A stretch of 64,000 nt of DNA from Heterohyrax brucei (lineage: Eukaryota > Chordata > Mammalia > Hyracoidea > Procaviidae), in assembly GCA_028571685.1 (NCBI GenBank), contig CM053164.1:42520501-42584500 (forward strand), written 5' to 3'. The notes below the pieces were generated by a model. The model saw only the letters and a program-made list of their open reading frames with translations, was not told the origin of the DNA and searched no databases. Numbering within the stretch: position 1 is the first letter of the stretch; each line of letters opens with the position of its first letter. Both the position numbers and the translations under genes were made by a program. This document shows positions 1-12,718 of this stretch, piece by piece.

Positions 1-1235
1 ATAAGGAAATTGTTCAATACATTTAAATTTCCAAATCTACTGACATAAGGTTTTCATAATATACTATTATCATTTTAAGGCCCTATAATAATGTTCCCTT
101 TTTTATTCAGATGTTTGTAGTTTGTGTTCTCAATCTCTCCCCATTTATCTTGATCATTCTTGCCAGGGGTTTCTCAATCATGTTAGTTTTCAAAGAAACA
201 AACTTTGTTAGAGTTTTTCTATTACATATTTTATATTTAATTCATTTCTACTTTTTTAAAATTAGAATTGAGCTTAAATTATTCTATTTCTGGCTTACTG
301 AGATTGAGGCTTAGATAACTGATTTTAGCCTTTTTTGTTTACAAAGCATTTACTAAAGCTATAAATTTCCTTCAAACTTTAGTTGCATTTCACAATTTTT
401 GACATTATTTTAATCATCAGCAGCTCAAATAATCTTCTAATTTTGATTGTAATTTCTTCTTTGACCCACAAGTTATTAAGAAATATGTTACTTAAACTCG
501 ACTTTCTACTTATGCTTCTGCTATGAATTTCTAGTTTCATTCCAGTGTGGTCAGTTCTTAAGAACTTGTTGAGACTCACTTTATGGTCCAGGATGTGGTC
601 TATTTTGGTAAATGTTTCAGGTGCACTTGTCAAGAACATGTATTCCAGAGTTGGTGGTTATACTGTTCAATACATGCCAATTAGGTCAAGTTTTAAAGTT
701 ACTAAGATCAACTTCTTTCTTCTGCGTGTTCTGCTAATGAAAGAAGTGTTAAAATCTGTCTGTGGATTTGTCTATTTCTCTTCCTAGTTCCGTCAGTTTC
801 TGTTTTATGCATTTTGAGACTATGTTACTAGTTTCTTACAAATTTAGGATTGTTATTTTTTCCTGTTGAATTGACCTTTCTCATGGAATTTAGGATTGTC
901 ATGTTTTCCTGTTGAGTTTTCCTCTATTTCTAGACTTTTCCTTGATATTTACTTTATAACAAAACAGTTTCACTGGCTTTCTTTTGCTTAAGATGTGCAC
1001 GGCATATTCTTTTTCCATCCTTTTAATTCAATATTTCTACATCATTTTCTTAAGTCATTTGTCTTTTAAGCACTGTATAGTTGAGTTTCAAAAATACCAG
1101 TCTGAAAATATCTGCCATTTAATTAGAGTTATTTAGGTCATTTATAGTTAATGACTCATGTGTCATTTAGTTATTTAGTTAATTTGTAGTTTAAAGAAGT
1201 AGTTATTTATAGTTAATAACCTCCACACATCTGTC
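1..1235 (-). mobile_element. Old L1 fragment (ORF2 endonuclease region)
   Basis: AT-rich sequence that reads on the minus strand as decayed L1 ORF2. The stretch 639-379 holds FTKIDHILDHKVSLNKF followed by a DHTGMKLEI motif, the end of the L1 endonuclease domain. Stops and frame breaks are frequent, so it is inactive. Right boundary is the start of an RTE piece; left boundary is off the window. Confidence 0.7.
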
Positions 1236-1249
1236 ACTTTGTCATACTG

Positions 1250-1772
1250 TGAGAGATTGCTTGTTGCTGTGATGCAGGAAGCTACACCACACATATCAAA
1301 CACCAGCAGGGTCACCCACGGAGGACAGGATTCACCTGATCTTCCAGACTAAGATAGACTAGGAAGGACCTGGCAGTTTGCTTCTAAAAAAAGATTAGCA
1401 AATGATGTCCTTTTGAACAGCAGGGAACATAGTCTTGTATAATGCCATAAAATGAGTACCTCAGATTGGAAGGCACTCAAAAGATGACTTAGGAAGAGCT
1501 GTCTCCTCAAAGTAGAGTTGACTTTAATGATGTGGATGGAGCAAGCATTTGGGACCTTCATTTGCTGATGTGGAAGGACTCAAAATGAGAAGAAGCAGCT
1601 GCAAACATCCATTTATAATAAGAACATGGAATGCATGAAGTATGAATCTAGGAAAACTGTAAGCCATCAAAATGAAATGAAGAGCATAAACATTGATAAC
1701 CTAGAGTTTAGTGAGCTGAAATGGACCAGTATCAGTCATTTTGAATTGGACAGCTATATGGTCTACAATGTT
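1250..1772 (+). mobile_element. RTE-type LINE, 5' fragment
   Basis: Resembles the start of an RTE (BovB/RTE1-like) element. From about 1618 the + strand gives a degenerate endonuclease start with RTWNA, then INIDNLEFSELKWTSISHFE, close to the RTE pattern INxDILGISELKWTGIGHFE. No full ORF remains. It stops abruptly at about 1772 where L1 ORF2 sequence begins. Confidence 0.65.
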
Positions 1773-4700
1773 GGGATAAACCATTGGCTAAACTTACAAA
1801 AGAAAAACAGGAGAGGAAATAAATAACCTTAACAAGAAATGAGATAAGGGTCACAACAGACCTAACCAAAATCAAAAATATCATAACAGAATACTATGAA
1901 AAACTGTGTTGTAACAGATTTGAAAACCTAGAGGAAATGGACAAATTTCTAGATTCATGTGACCTACCAAAATTATCACAAGGAGAACTAGAACAGCTTA
2001 ATAAACCCATCACAAAAGAAGAGATAGAAAAAGTAATAAAAAAAAAAAAAAAAAAAACTACCAACCAAAAAAGGCCTGGCCCAGATGGCTTCACTGGCGA
2101 ATTCTACCAAATTTTTAGAGAGAAGTTAATTCCATTGCTGCTGAGGCTATTTCACAGCATAGAAAAAGACAGAATATTCCCAAATTTATTCTATGAAGCC
2201 AACATAACCCTGATACCAAAGCCAGGGAAAGATCCCACAAAAAAAGAAAACTACAGACCAATATCATTCGTGAATCTAGATGCAAAAATCTTCAACAGAA
2301 TCCTAGCCAATAGAATTCAACAACATATCAAAAAATAATTCATCACGACCAAGTTGGATTCATACCAGGAATGCAAGGCTGGTTCAATGCCAGAAAAACA
2401 ATTAATGTGATCAATCGCATAAATAACACAAAGGGTAAGAATCACCTGATTTTGTCAATTGATGCAGAAAAGGTATTTGACAAACTCCAATACCGATTCA
2501 TGTTAAAAACTCTCAGCAAAATAGGAATAGAAGGGAAATTACTCAGTGCAATAAGGGGCATCTACACAAGGCCACCCACCTACAGCATCCTAAATAGAGA
2601 GACTGAAAGAACTCTCCCTGAGAACAGAAACCAGACAAGATTGCCCACTGTCACCACTGCTATTCAACATTGTTCTAGAGGTTCTGGCCAGAGCAATCAG
2701 ATAAAACAAAGAAATACAGAGCATCCACACTGGTAAAGAAGAAGTAAAAATATCCTTATCGGCAGATAATATAATTGTATACACAGAGAACCCTAAAGAA
2801 TCTATAAATAAACTACTGGAACTAATAGAAGAGTTCAGCAAAGTAACAGGATTAAGATAAACATAAGTAAATTAGTAGGATTCTTTCACACCAACAAAGA
2901 GATAATCAAAGATGAATCCACCAAATCAATACTATTCACTACAGCCCTTAAGAAGTTAAAATACTTAGGAACAAGTCTAATCAGAGGCTGGAGAGACCCA
3001 GCCAAGTCAGCCAAGTGCCCAGTGCAGAGAAAATTGCAAGACCCTACTGAAAGAAACCAAAAGAGACTTAAATAAGTCGAGAAATCCACTTTGCTCACAG
3101 ATAGGAAAGCAATCTACATATGCAATGCAATCCCAATACAAATTCCAGTGTCGTTTTTAATGAGATGGAGAAACAAATCACCAACTTTGTTTGGAAAGGG
3201 AAGAAACCCCAGATACGTAAAGCACTATTAAAGAAGAGGAACACAGTGTGAGGCCTCACACTACATGACCTTAGAACCTATGACACTACCATGGTAGTCA
3301 AAACAGCCTGGTACTGGTACAAAAAGAGATATGTAGACCAGTGGAACAGAATTGAGATCCCAGATATATCCCCATTCTCTTACGAACAGTTGATATTCAA
3401 CAAAGGCCCAAAAGTTGTAAACTAGGGTTAAAATGGTCTCTATAACAAACAGTGTTGGCAGAATTAGATATCCATCTGCAAAAAACTGAAACAAGATCCT
3501 TATCTCACACCCAACACAAAAACTAACTCAAAATGGATCAAAGACCTAAATATCAAACCTGAAATGACAAAGATCATGCAAGAAAAAATATGGCAACAAT
3601 GGAAGTTCTAATACACAGCTTAAACAGACTATAAAATCTGACCAAGAATGCAAGAACAACAGAAGAGATAATAGATAAATGGGAATGACTAAAAGTCAAA
3701 CAATTAAGCTCATCCAAAGACTTTATCAAGAGAGTTGAAAGACCACCTACAGGATGGGAAAAGTATTTGGAATTACATTTCGGATTCATGTCTGATTTTC
3801 ATAATCTACAAGGTACTGTAAAATATCAACAAGAGAAAGGTAAATAACCCAATTAAGCAATAAGCAAAGGAGATGGACAGACACTTCACCAAGAAGACAT
3901 CCAGGTAGCCGAAAGGCACACAAGGGATTGCCCACGATCATTAGCAATTACAGAAATCCAAATCAAAACAACAATGAGATACTATCTCATGCCAACAAAG
4001 TTGGCAATAATCAAACAAAACAAAACAACAAATGCTGCATTGTCTATGGAGAGATTGGAACTCTCCTATACTGCTGGTGAGAATGCAAAATGGGACAACA
4101 TGTTTAGAAAACAATTTGACACTTCCTTAAAAAGCTAGAAATAGAAACACCTTATGATCCAGGAATCTCACTGCTGGGAATATATCCTATAGAAATGAAG
4201 GTAGTCACATGAACAGATACGTGCAGATGAATGTTTATTGCAGCACTGTCCACAATAGCAAAAAGGTAGATTCAACCTAGATGCCCATCAATGGATAAAC
4301 GGATAAACAAACTATGGTACATATACACAGTGGAACGCTATCAGTGATAAAGAACAATAATGATTTTAGGAAGCATCTCATAACCTGGCATCAACTAGAA
4401 GACATTACGCTGAGAGAAATCAGACAGCTGCAAAAGGACAAGTATTGTATGAGACTTCTGCTGTAAGGACTTAAAAATGGACTTTAAGTATAGAAGAAAA
4501 GACTCTTTGTTGGCTACATGGGTCGGGAGGGAGGGAGAGGGATGTTCATAGATTAGTCAATAGGAATTTGGTAAGGTGAAAGGAGTGACAGCATGCAGTA
4601 GAGAGCAGATGAGCATAATGTAACTACACCATAAACTGAAAGGTTTTCTAAACTCAGTCCAATATTTCAAAGCATAGAGTAGCAGGGACAGGGGTTTTGG

Positions 4701-5446
4701 GACCACGCTTTCAGGGAATGTCGAGGTCAATTGGCATAGCTAGTCTTTAGCTAAGAAAGTCTTCTGCAACCCATATTGGTTAGCGGCGTCTGGCGTCTTA
4801 AAAGGTAGCAAGCTGCCATCTGAGGTACACCAAATGCTCCCAACCCATCTGGAACAGATGATGACTAAGAACATCAAAGATATAAGGAAAAATGAGTCCA
4901 GGAGACAGAAGGACCCATATGAATGGGTAACTGCATCAGCATGAGACAAGGAGAATCAGATGGAGCCTGCCACCACCAAAGGAAGCCATGATGGGGATCA
5001 CAGTGTAGAGTCCCTGAGGGAACACGATAAAAAGAGATGTGCCATTCAAAAACTCTTCTAAAAGACTAGAATTGATGGTCCAACAGCCTGGAGGGTCCCC
5101 CAGGAATATGGCTCCTAGACTCGCGCTGACCCTGACCTGAGGCCAGTACTGAGGTCAATTCATCAGACAAGAATGAACTGGATTCGGGGACACACTGTGA
5201 GTATATGGTGTGTATACTTTATGGTTTTATACATTCACAGGAGGCTGTCCTACTGTTTTCTTTCTAGTTGGGAAAGAAGAGGTTGGAGAGGAAAGGACAG
5301 GTGCTCATTAAGAGGATACTAGAAGTATAAAGTTAAAAGGAGAAATGTGTTCTCACAGGGTGAGGAGAGCAGATGGAGCTGCAGATAGCAGGCATGTGGG
5401 GTTGATATAGACTGTATACTTTCACTTAATCATAATAAAAAAATGA
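1773..5446 (+). mobile_element. 5'-truncated L1 LINE
   Basis: A 3.7-kb L1 copy beginning inside ORF2 (ANHWLNLQKKNR-like start near 1776) and running through the 3' UTR to an A-rich tail (cataataaaaaaatg) at about 5435-5446. It ends exactly where another truncated L1 begins. ORF2 is broken throughout. Confidence 0.85.
1776..4315 (+). pseudogene. L1 ORF2 remnant (reverse transcriptase and C-terminal part)
   Basis: Three broken frames carry L1 ORF2 motifs in order. At 2069-2100 is [13 protein letters not shown], the start of the reverse transcriptase domain. At 2450-2480 is [17 protein letters not shown] motif A. At about 2755-2790 is a damaged catalytic block reading LSADNIIVY where active copies have FADDMIVY. 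An A20 run at about 2037-2056 sits just before the PGPDG block and replaces the expected KKLPTKK codons. Multiple stops show it is dead. Confidence 0.85.
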
Positions 5447-7350
5447 TAAAGAAGCAGTAGGGATAGCACCACAAGTTCTAATACATGGCTTAAACAGACC
5501 AGAAAATGTTACTAACAATGCGCAAACAGCAGAAGGAAAAATAGATAAATGGGAACTACTAAAAATTAAGCCCTTATGCTCATCCAAAGACTTTATTAAA
5601 AGAGTTAAAAGAGCACCTACAGGGTGGGGAAGAATATTTGGCAACACGTATCAGGTCTACATCTGATCTCTGTAATCTACAAGGTTCTGCAAAATATCAA
5701 CAAGAAAAAGACAAATAACCTGATTAAACAATGGGCAAAGGAGATGGACAGACACTTCGCCAAAGAAGACATGTACCAGAAGACACATGAGGAAAGGCTC
5801 ACAATCATGAGGCATTAGAGAAATCCACATCAAAACTGCAAGGAGATACCATCTCACCCCAAGTTTGGAAATAATCCAAAAAATACAAAACATCAAACTG
5901 TGGAGAGGCTGTGGAGAGATTGGAACACTCCTACACTGCTAGTGGGAATATAAAATAACTCAACCTCTTTAGAAAGCAATTTGGCACTTTCTTAAAAAGC
6001 AAGAAATACTAATACCATATGATCCAGCAGTCCTACTGTTTGAAATACATCCTGCAGAAATAAGGGCTGTCACATAAACAGATACATACACCTGAATGTT
6101 TATTGCATAACTGCCCACAATACAAAAACAATGGAATCAACACAGGTGCCTTCAACAGATGAATGAATAAACTGTGGAACACTATGCAGTGATAAAGAAC
6201 AATGATGATTTTATGAAACATCTCATACCCTGGAATCAACTGGAAGACATTATGATGAGTGAAATCAGTCTGCTGCAAAAGGACAAATACTGTATGAGAC
6301 CACTGTATAAGGACAAGGACTTATACACAGAAGAAAATACTCTTTGATGGCTACAAGTTCAAGGAGGGAGGGAGGGAGCAGGTTATTCACAGATTAGATA
6401 GTCTATAGGTATTCAGTTAGATGAAGGATGTGACAGCATACCGGTATAATGCAGGTCAGTATAACTGGACTACATCACAAGGTAAAAGTTTTTAAATTCA
6501 ACCCAATATTTCAAAGGACAGAGTTGCAGAGACAGGAGTCTGGGGACCATGTTGTAGGCATCATCGAGGTTAATTGGCATAACTAGTCTTTTGCTAAGAG
6601 ACTCTTCTACATCCCATATTGGTGAGCGGCATCTGGGGTCTTCAAAGCCAGCAAGCTGTCACTGGAAGAACATCAAGGGGTCTCAACCCATATGGAACAG
6701 ATGACAACTGAGAACATGAAAGACACAAGGGAAAAACGAAATCAGGAAACAGAAGGACCCATATGATTGGGAGGCTACATCAGCACAGGACAAGAAGAAC
6801 CAGATGGTGCCAGGCCACCACCAAAGACAGCCCTGACAGGGAACAGAAGGTAGAGCCCCTGATGTAGCATGAGAAAAAGAGGCATGCAGATCAAAAACTC
6901 TATTAAAAGATCAGAAATGATGCTCTGACAGCCTGGAGGGTCCCCTGAGAACACAGCCTCCAGACTTGCTGCTAGCCCAGAGCTGAAACCAGTACTGAAG
7001 CCAACACTTAAGACAAAAAATGGACTGGACTTGGGGACACAGAGTGATGCATGTGATGTGTGAACTTTATGGTTTTATATATGTGTATACACACACACGT
7101 ACACATATACACATACATATTTGTGTGTGTGTGTGTATATGAGGTTGTACTGTTGGTTTCTTTCTGTAAGGGAGATAAGGGGGTGGGAGGAGGGGACAAG
7201 TGTTGGTAGAGTGGATACTAGAAGATTGAAAAAGAAGAGTGTGCTGTCATAGAATAAGGAGAGCAGATAGAGTTGCAGAGAGGCAGGTATGGAAAATTGA
7301 TTTGGACTGTAAACTTTTGCTTAATCACAGTAAAATTTTTTTTTAAAAAA
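5447..7350 (+). mobile_element. 5'-truncated L1 LINE (3' 1.9 kb)
   Basis: Begins in the C-terminal third of ORF2 (reading similar to SSSKDFIKRVKRAPTGWGRIFGN, here broken) and runs through the 3' UTR to the tail cacagtaaaattttttttt at about 7350. It repeats the same L1 segment seen at 3590-5446, so two L1 3' ends lie head to tail. Confidence 0.85.
7075..7141. repeat. TA/TG-rich microsatellite
   Basis: Alternating purine-pyrimidine tract of mixed TATG, CA and TG units inside an L1 3' UTR. Confidence 0.8.
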
Positions 7351-7354
7351 TGAG

Positions 7355-9690
7355 ACTCTGAAACTTGTTCTTGAATGTAGAGAAGCTAAAGCAAAAGAAA
7401 GAGATGATAAGGTAAAAGAATTGAACAGAAGATTTCAAAGGGCAGCTTGAGAACGTAAAGTATCATAATGACACGTTCGAAGAACTGGAAATAGAAAACA
7501 AGAAGGAAAGAGTATGTTTTATATTTTTCTAGCTGGAAGAACTGAAGAAAAAAATCAAACCTCGAGTTGCAATAGTGAAGGATTCTACAGGGAAAACATT
7601 AAATGACTCAGAAGCATCAAAGGAAGATGGAAGGAATACACAGAGTTGTTACACCAGAAAGAACTGGTAGAAGTTCAACCATTTCAAGACATAGCATATG
7701 ATCAGGAAGGTTCTGGAGGAAAAAGTTGAAACTGCGTTGAAGACACTGGCAAAAAACAAGACTCCAGACATTGACGGAATATCAGTTGAGATGTTTCCAC
7801 AAATAGATGCAGTGCTGGAAGTGCTCACTCATCTGTGCCAAGAAATTTAGAAGACTGCTACCCGGCCAACTGATGGAAGAGATCCGTACTGATGCCTATT
7901 CCCAACCAAATGGGGAAATTATCAAACAATACCATTAATATCACATGTAAGCAAAATTTTGCTCAAGAACTTTCAAATGCCGCTGCAATAGTATATCGAC
8001 AGGGAACCTTCAGAAATTCAAGCTGAATTCAGAAGAGTGTGGGGAACAAGGGATATCACTGCTGATGTCAGATAGATCTTGGCTGAAAGCACAGAGTATC
8101 AGAAAGATGTTTACCTGTGTTTCACTGTCTATGCAAAGACATTTGACTGTGTGGATCATAACAAACTACACACGACATTGTAGGAGACGGGAATTCCAAA
8201 ACACTTAATTGTGCTCCTGAGGAAGGGATCACGAGGCAGTTGCATGAAAAAGGGGGTACTGCATAGTTTAAAGGAAAGATGTGTATTGGAGTTGTATCCT
8301 TTCATCATACTTTTCAGTTTGTATGCAGAGCAAATAATCTAAGAAACTGCACTGTATGAAGAACAAGGCATCAAGATTGAAGGAAAACTCATGAACAACC
8401 TACATTACATAAATGACACACCCTTGCTGTCTGAAACTGAAGAGGATTTTGAACAGTTACTGATGAAGATCAAAGACCACAGCTTTTGATAGATTTAATA
8501 GCCATTAAAGAATTCTTAGCTAGCTTCTTAATTTTTAAAACCCTCTCCCACTTAGAATGTTGGCACATAAAGAAAATTGTAACCTCCCTTCTGACTGGTA
8601 CTCACAAAAATTTTGGGGTTTGTTTTCCCAAGCTATTCATCATCAATAACTAGACAGAATAATGCCAGTTTGTAGCCCACTATTTCTGGGAAAAATAACC
8701 ACCCTGCATAAGTCAAAGACAACTCCCCTTGAGACAAAGAAGTTGGATATTCTCCAACTTCACTTCCTCTGAACACCTGCACAGCTGCACCCCTCAGCTA
8801 CCCCCTTTTCTTCCCTAAACCCGTCTATAAAACTTACCAACCTGAAATGAAATGCTAAGATGGTTTTCAGGGTGCTAACCCACTATTTTCTCAGGTTGCT
8901 GGAAATCTGAATCAGTCCCTGGCTTTGCATAATTGGCTTAGTAGTGACATGCAGCATGAGCCTGCAACCAGGAGTTTTCTGGTAACACCTTCCATATGGA
9001 CAGCACCTCAACATCAAGAAAAGAAAAATTCTCACAACTGAACCAGCAAGCAATGTCATGATAAATGGAAAAAGGATCGAGGTTGTCAAGGATTTCACTT
9101 TACTTGGTTCCACAATCAACACCCATGGAAGCAGTTGTCAAGAAATCAAAACATGCTTTGCACTGGAAAAATCTGCTGCAAAGACTTCTTTAAAGTGTTG
9201 AAAAGTAAAGATGTCATCTTGAAGACTAAGGTGTGCATGACTCAAGCCACAATATTTTCAATCTCGTCATATACATGTGAAAGTTGTACAATGAATAAGA
9301 AAGACAGAAGAAGAATTGGCACCTGTAAATTGTGATGTTGGAGAAGAACATAGAATGTACCGCAGACCTCCAAATGAACAAACAGACCTGTTCCAAAAGA
9401 AGTGTAACTAGAGTGCTCCCTGAAAGCATGGATAGCAAGACTGTGTCTTACATACATTGGACGTGTTTTCAGGTGGGACCAATCCTTGGGGAAGGACATC
9501 ATATTTGGTAAAGTAGGTTGTCAGTGAAAAAGAGTAAGACCTTCAAGGGGATAGATTGACACAGTGGCTACAACAATAGACCTAAGAATGAAAAACATTG
9601 TGGGCACGGCGTGGGACAGGGCAGTGTTTCATTCTGTAGTTCACGGGGTCTCTTTAAGTCAGAATCGACTCCACAGCACCTAACAACAAT
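7355..9690 (+). mobile_element. RTE-type LINE, reverse transcriptase and 3' end
   Basis: Decayed RTE ORF. Recognisable pieces are KTLAKNKTPDIDGISVEMF near 7735 (RT entry), a catalytic-region remnant near 8405, and the C-terminal block with DFTLLGSTINTHGSSCQEIK at about 9090-9150. The 3' end at 9630-9690 reads ggggtctctttaagtcagaa then cctaacaacaata, the typical RTE tail. It is interrupted by a solo LTR at 8487-8987. Many stops; not functional. Confidence 0.75.
8487..8987 (+). mobile_element. Solo LTR of an endogenous retrovirus inside the RTE copy
   Basis: A 501-bp block that starts TG and ends CA and interrupts RTE sequence cleanly: RTE text stops at ccacagctttt and resumes at ccatatggacagcacc. 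The flanking 4-mers are cttt (8483-8486) and cctt (8988-8991), one mismatch, as for a class I ERV duplication. A TATA-like tctataaaac lies at 8824-8833. No internal viral genes are present. ERV class is uncertain. Confidence 0.6.
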
Positions 9691-9723
9691 ACCACTAGTG
9701 GTGTAGGTAAGGGCTTTCACATG

Positions 9724-9788
9724 ACAACTTGATTTGGATTGTAAACTTTCACTTAAGGCACAATAAAGGCTTTGTTTTTGTTTTTTAA
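9724..9788 (+). mobile_element. L1 3' tail fragment
   Basis: Short block matching the end of the L1 3' UTR seen elsewhere in the window (tggattgtaaactttcactt, then a caataaag tail), squeezed between two RTE copies. Confidence 0.45.
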
Positions 9789-11965
9789 GAAGATGGAAGG
9801 AATACAGTCACTATAAATTTACCAAACAGAATTGATTGATGTTCAGTCATTTGATGAGGTGGTATAGGATCAACTTATAGCACTGAAGGAAGAAGTTCAA
9901 GCTGCACTGAAGGCACTGGCAAAAAACCAGGCTCCCGGAATTGATGGAACAAAAACTGAGATGTTTCAACAAGCTAATGCAGTACTGTAAGTGCTTACTC
10001 ACCCACCAAGAAGTTTGGAAGACAGTTTCCTGGGCAACTGACTGGAAGAGATCTCTATATAAGCCTGTTTCAATAAAGGTAATTCAACCAGTTCTGGAAA
10101 TTATCAAATAATAACATTAGTATCACTAATTTTATGTAAGTAAAATTTTCCCAAAGATCATTCAAAAGCTATTGCAGCAGTACATCAAAAGGGAACTGCC
10201 AGAAATTTGAACTGGATTCAGAAATATTACAGGGAGTCTTTGCTGACCCTCAGCAGTCCTTTTCAGACCTCTGAGAAAGAATTGCTTGGGAAGATTTGAC
10301 TGAGCCACAAGAGAAATCTTTGCTGGAAAATTAAAGCACTTTGAAGTGGGGCACCAGTGGAGTGCATAGCATTCTTGCAGGCTGCACAGCTGAATAAGGT
10401 TGGGCTTGGGTACTCAGAGCCCCTCTAAGCCCAGGGTATAGCTGGGGACAACAAACAAGTGATGGGGATCTGAAGCATTTCCTTTTTTGGGCAGGCAGCT
10501 GCCTGTCGCTTGGCTGCATGCCTATGCAGACTTCAAGATGATTTCTGCCACGGGCTTCTAGGACTGGTAGCAGGATTTATTATGTGGTCTTGCACCCACC
10601 TAGTTTCTTGCTCCTTTGGTTCTGCTCTCTAGTCCTGACTGTAGCTCTCTGGTGCACCTGTTGGGAAGAGATAAGCAGTCACCTCTGTCTCCTCTGCACA
10701 TGTCTCCGAAATTGGTGTGAACTTGCTTTTCTGAAGAATAAGTATATGGATAATTTGAGCAATCCATACCTGGGTGATAAAATAAGTTGCTTATCACTCC
10801 AGAGTGTCCAAAGGTGTGGTTAGGCTGACCGTTTACATCCCCATCTCAGAAGAGGATGCGGAATGAAAGATATCGTTGCTGATATCAGAAGGATGACGAC
10901 CGACAGCACAGAAAACCAGAAAGATGTTTACTTGTGTTTTATTGATCATAACAAATTATGGATGCCATTGCAAAGAATGGGAATACCAGAACACTTCATT
11001 GTTCTCATAAGAAACCTGAGTATAGAACAAGAGGCAGTTGTTAGAACAGAACAAGGTGATATTGTATGGTTTAAAATCAGGAAAGATGTGTATCCGGGTT
11101 GTATCCTTTTACCACATTTATTCAGTCTGTGTCTCGAGCAAATAATCTCAGAAGCTGGACAATATGAAAAATAATGGAGCATCAAGACTGGAAGAAGAAT
11201 CATTAACCTGCATTATACAGATGACACAACCTTGCTTGCTGAAAGTGAAGAGGACTTGAAACACTTCCTGACAAGATCAAAGACTATAGTCTTGAGTATG
11301 GATCACATCTACACATAAAGAAAACAAAAATCCCTACAACAGAACCAATAAGCAACATCATGTTAAACAGAGAAGAGACTGAGGTAGTGCAAGATTTCAT
11401 TTTACTTGGATCCTTAATTAACTCTTACGGAAGCAGAGCTCAAGAAATCAAAAGACACATTGCTTTGGGCAAATCTGCTGCAAAAGAAGTCTTTAAGGTA
11501 TTAAAAAGCGTAAGCGTCATTTTCAAGGCTAAAGTGTACTTGAGCCAAGCCGTAGTGCTTTCATTTGCTTTGTATGCACGTGAAAGCTGGAAGATGTATG
11601 AGACATAAGAATAGATGTCTTTGAGTTATTATGCTAGCAAAGAACATTGACTATACCATGGACAGCCAAAAGAATGACAAAATCTCTCTTGGAAGAAGTA
11701 CAGCCATAATGCTCCTTAAAAGCAAGAATGCTGAGACTTTGTCTCACATACTTTGAACATGTTATCATGAATGATCAGTGCCTGGAGAAGGATATCATGC
11801 TTGTCAGCAAAAAAGAGGAAGACTGTCAAGGAGACAGACTGAAACAGTGTCTACAACAAGGGCCTCAAGAATAGCAATGATTATGAGGGTGGCTCAGGAC
11901 CAGGCAGTGTTTTCTTCTGTTGTGCAGTACCTAAACAACACCTAAAAACAACAACATGGTCAACA
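9789..11965 (+). mobile_element. RTE-type LINE, second copy
   Basis: Closely parallels the RTE at 7.6-9.7 kb: ALKALAKNQAPGIDGTKTEMF near 9910, then from 10863 a run with DIVADIRRMTTDSTENQKDVYLCFIDH in the RT palm, and DFILLGSLINSYGSRAQEIKRH near 11390. The 3' end has cctaaacaacacctaaaaacaacaac. The frame is broken and an unclassified block sits at 10224-10845. Confidence 0.75.
10224..10845. mobile_element. Unclassified ~620-bp insertion in the RTE copy
   Basis: RTE sequence stops after actggattcagaa and resumes at tcagaagaggatgcgg, as judged against the copy at 8030. The 6-mer tcagaa occurs at both edges (10218-10223 and 10846-10851) and may be a target-site duplication. The block is GC-richer than its surroundings, has no coding motif and no poly-A. 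Its length and short duplication would suit an LTR, but TG/CA ends are not evident. Confidence 0.45.
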
Positions 11966-12229
11966 AAATGACTGACTTTAAAATTATCCATCTTTTTTGT
12001 TCATTTTTCTGCTTTCTTGATAATTCAAATATTTCTAGATAATTCAAATATTTTTTATCATCCCATTATCCTACTATTCTTTACTTGCTAGCTTTTAACT
12101 AATACATTCTTTTGGTATTTTTTTATCCTAAATATTACAAGATGTAGCTTTGATTTACATCAATTTTTCTGAAATTAGTACTTTTGCCCCTTTCCAGACA
12201 ATTCAAGAACCTTCCAATACTGAAACTCC

Positions 12230-12718
12230 ATGTCATAGATTGAATTGTGTCACCCTCCAATTATCTGTCAACTTGCCTAGATCATGATGCACAGTATTGT
12301 ATGACTGTCTACCATTTTTTGATCTAATGTGACTTCTCTATGTGTTGTAAATTATATCACTGTGATATAATAAAAATGGATTAGCAGCAGTTACATCGAT
12401 GAGCTCTACAAGATTGGATAGTGTCTTAAGCCAATCTCTTTTGAGATACAAAAGAAAGAGACGAGAGGACCTCAGACTTACAAGCAAGCAGTGCTGGGAG
12501 TAGAGCACATCCTTTGGAGCTGAGGTTCCTTTGCTGAGATGCTCCTAGACCAAGGGAAGACTGATTCATCACAAGGATGTTCCTCCAGAGTCCACAGAGG
12601 GAAAGCCTCCCTCTAGAGCCACCTCCCTTCTAGTCCACTGGACTGTGAGAGAATAAACTTTTTGTTAAAGCCATCCACTTGCAGTATTTCTGTTAGAGTA
12701 GCAGTAGATAACTAAGGT
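12230..12718 (+). mobile_element. Solo LTR of the MaLR (MLT1-like) group
   Basis: Starts TGTCATAGATTGAATTGTGT and ends with a polyadenylation signal (aataaact) followed by aaagccatccacttgcagta and gataactaagg, the layout of MaLR LTRs. The same sequence appears three times between 39.4 and 42.05 kb. Confidence 0.75.

Noticed and set aside
111-314. 67-codon Phe/Leu/Ile-rich open frame resembling a membrane protein
   Set aside because: It is the + strand of an AT-rich, minus-strand L1; T-rich DNA gives hydrophobic codons by chance.
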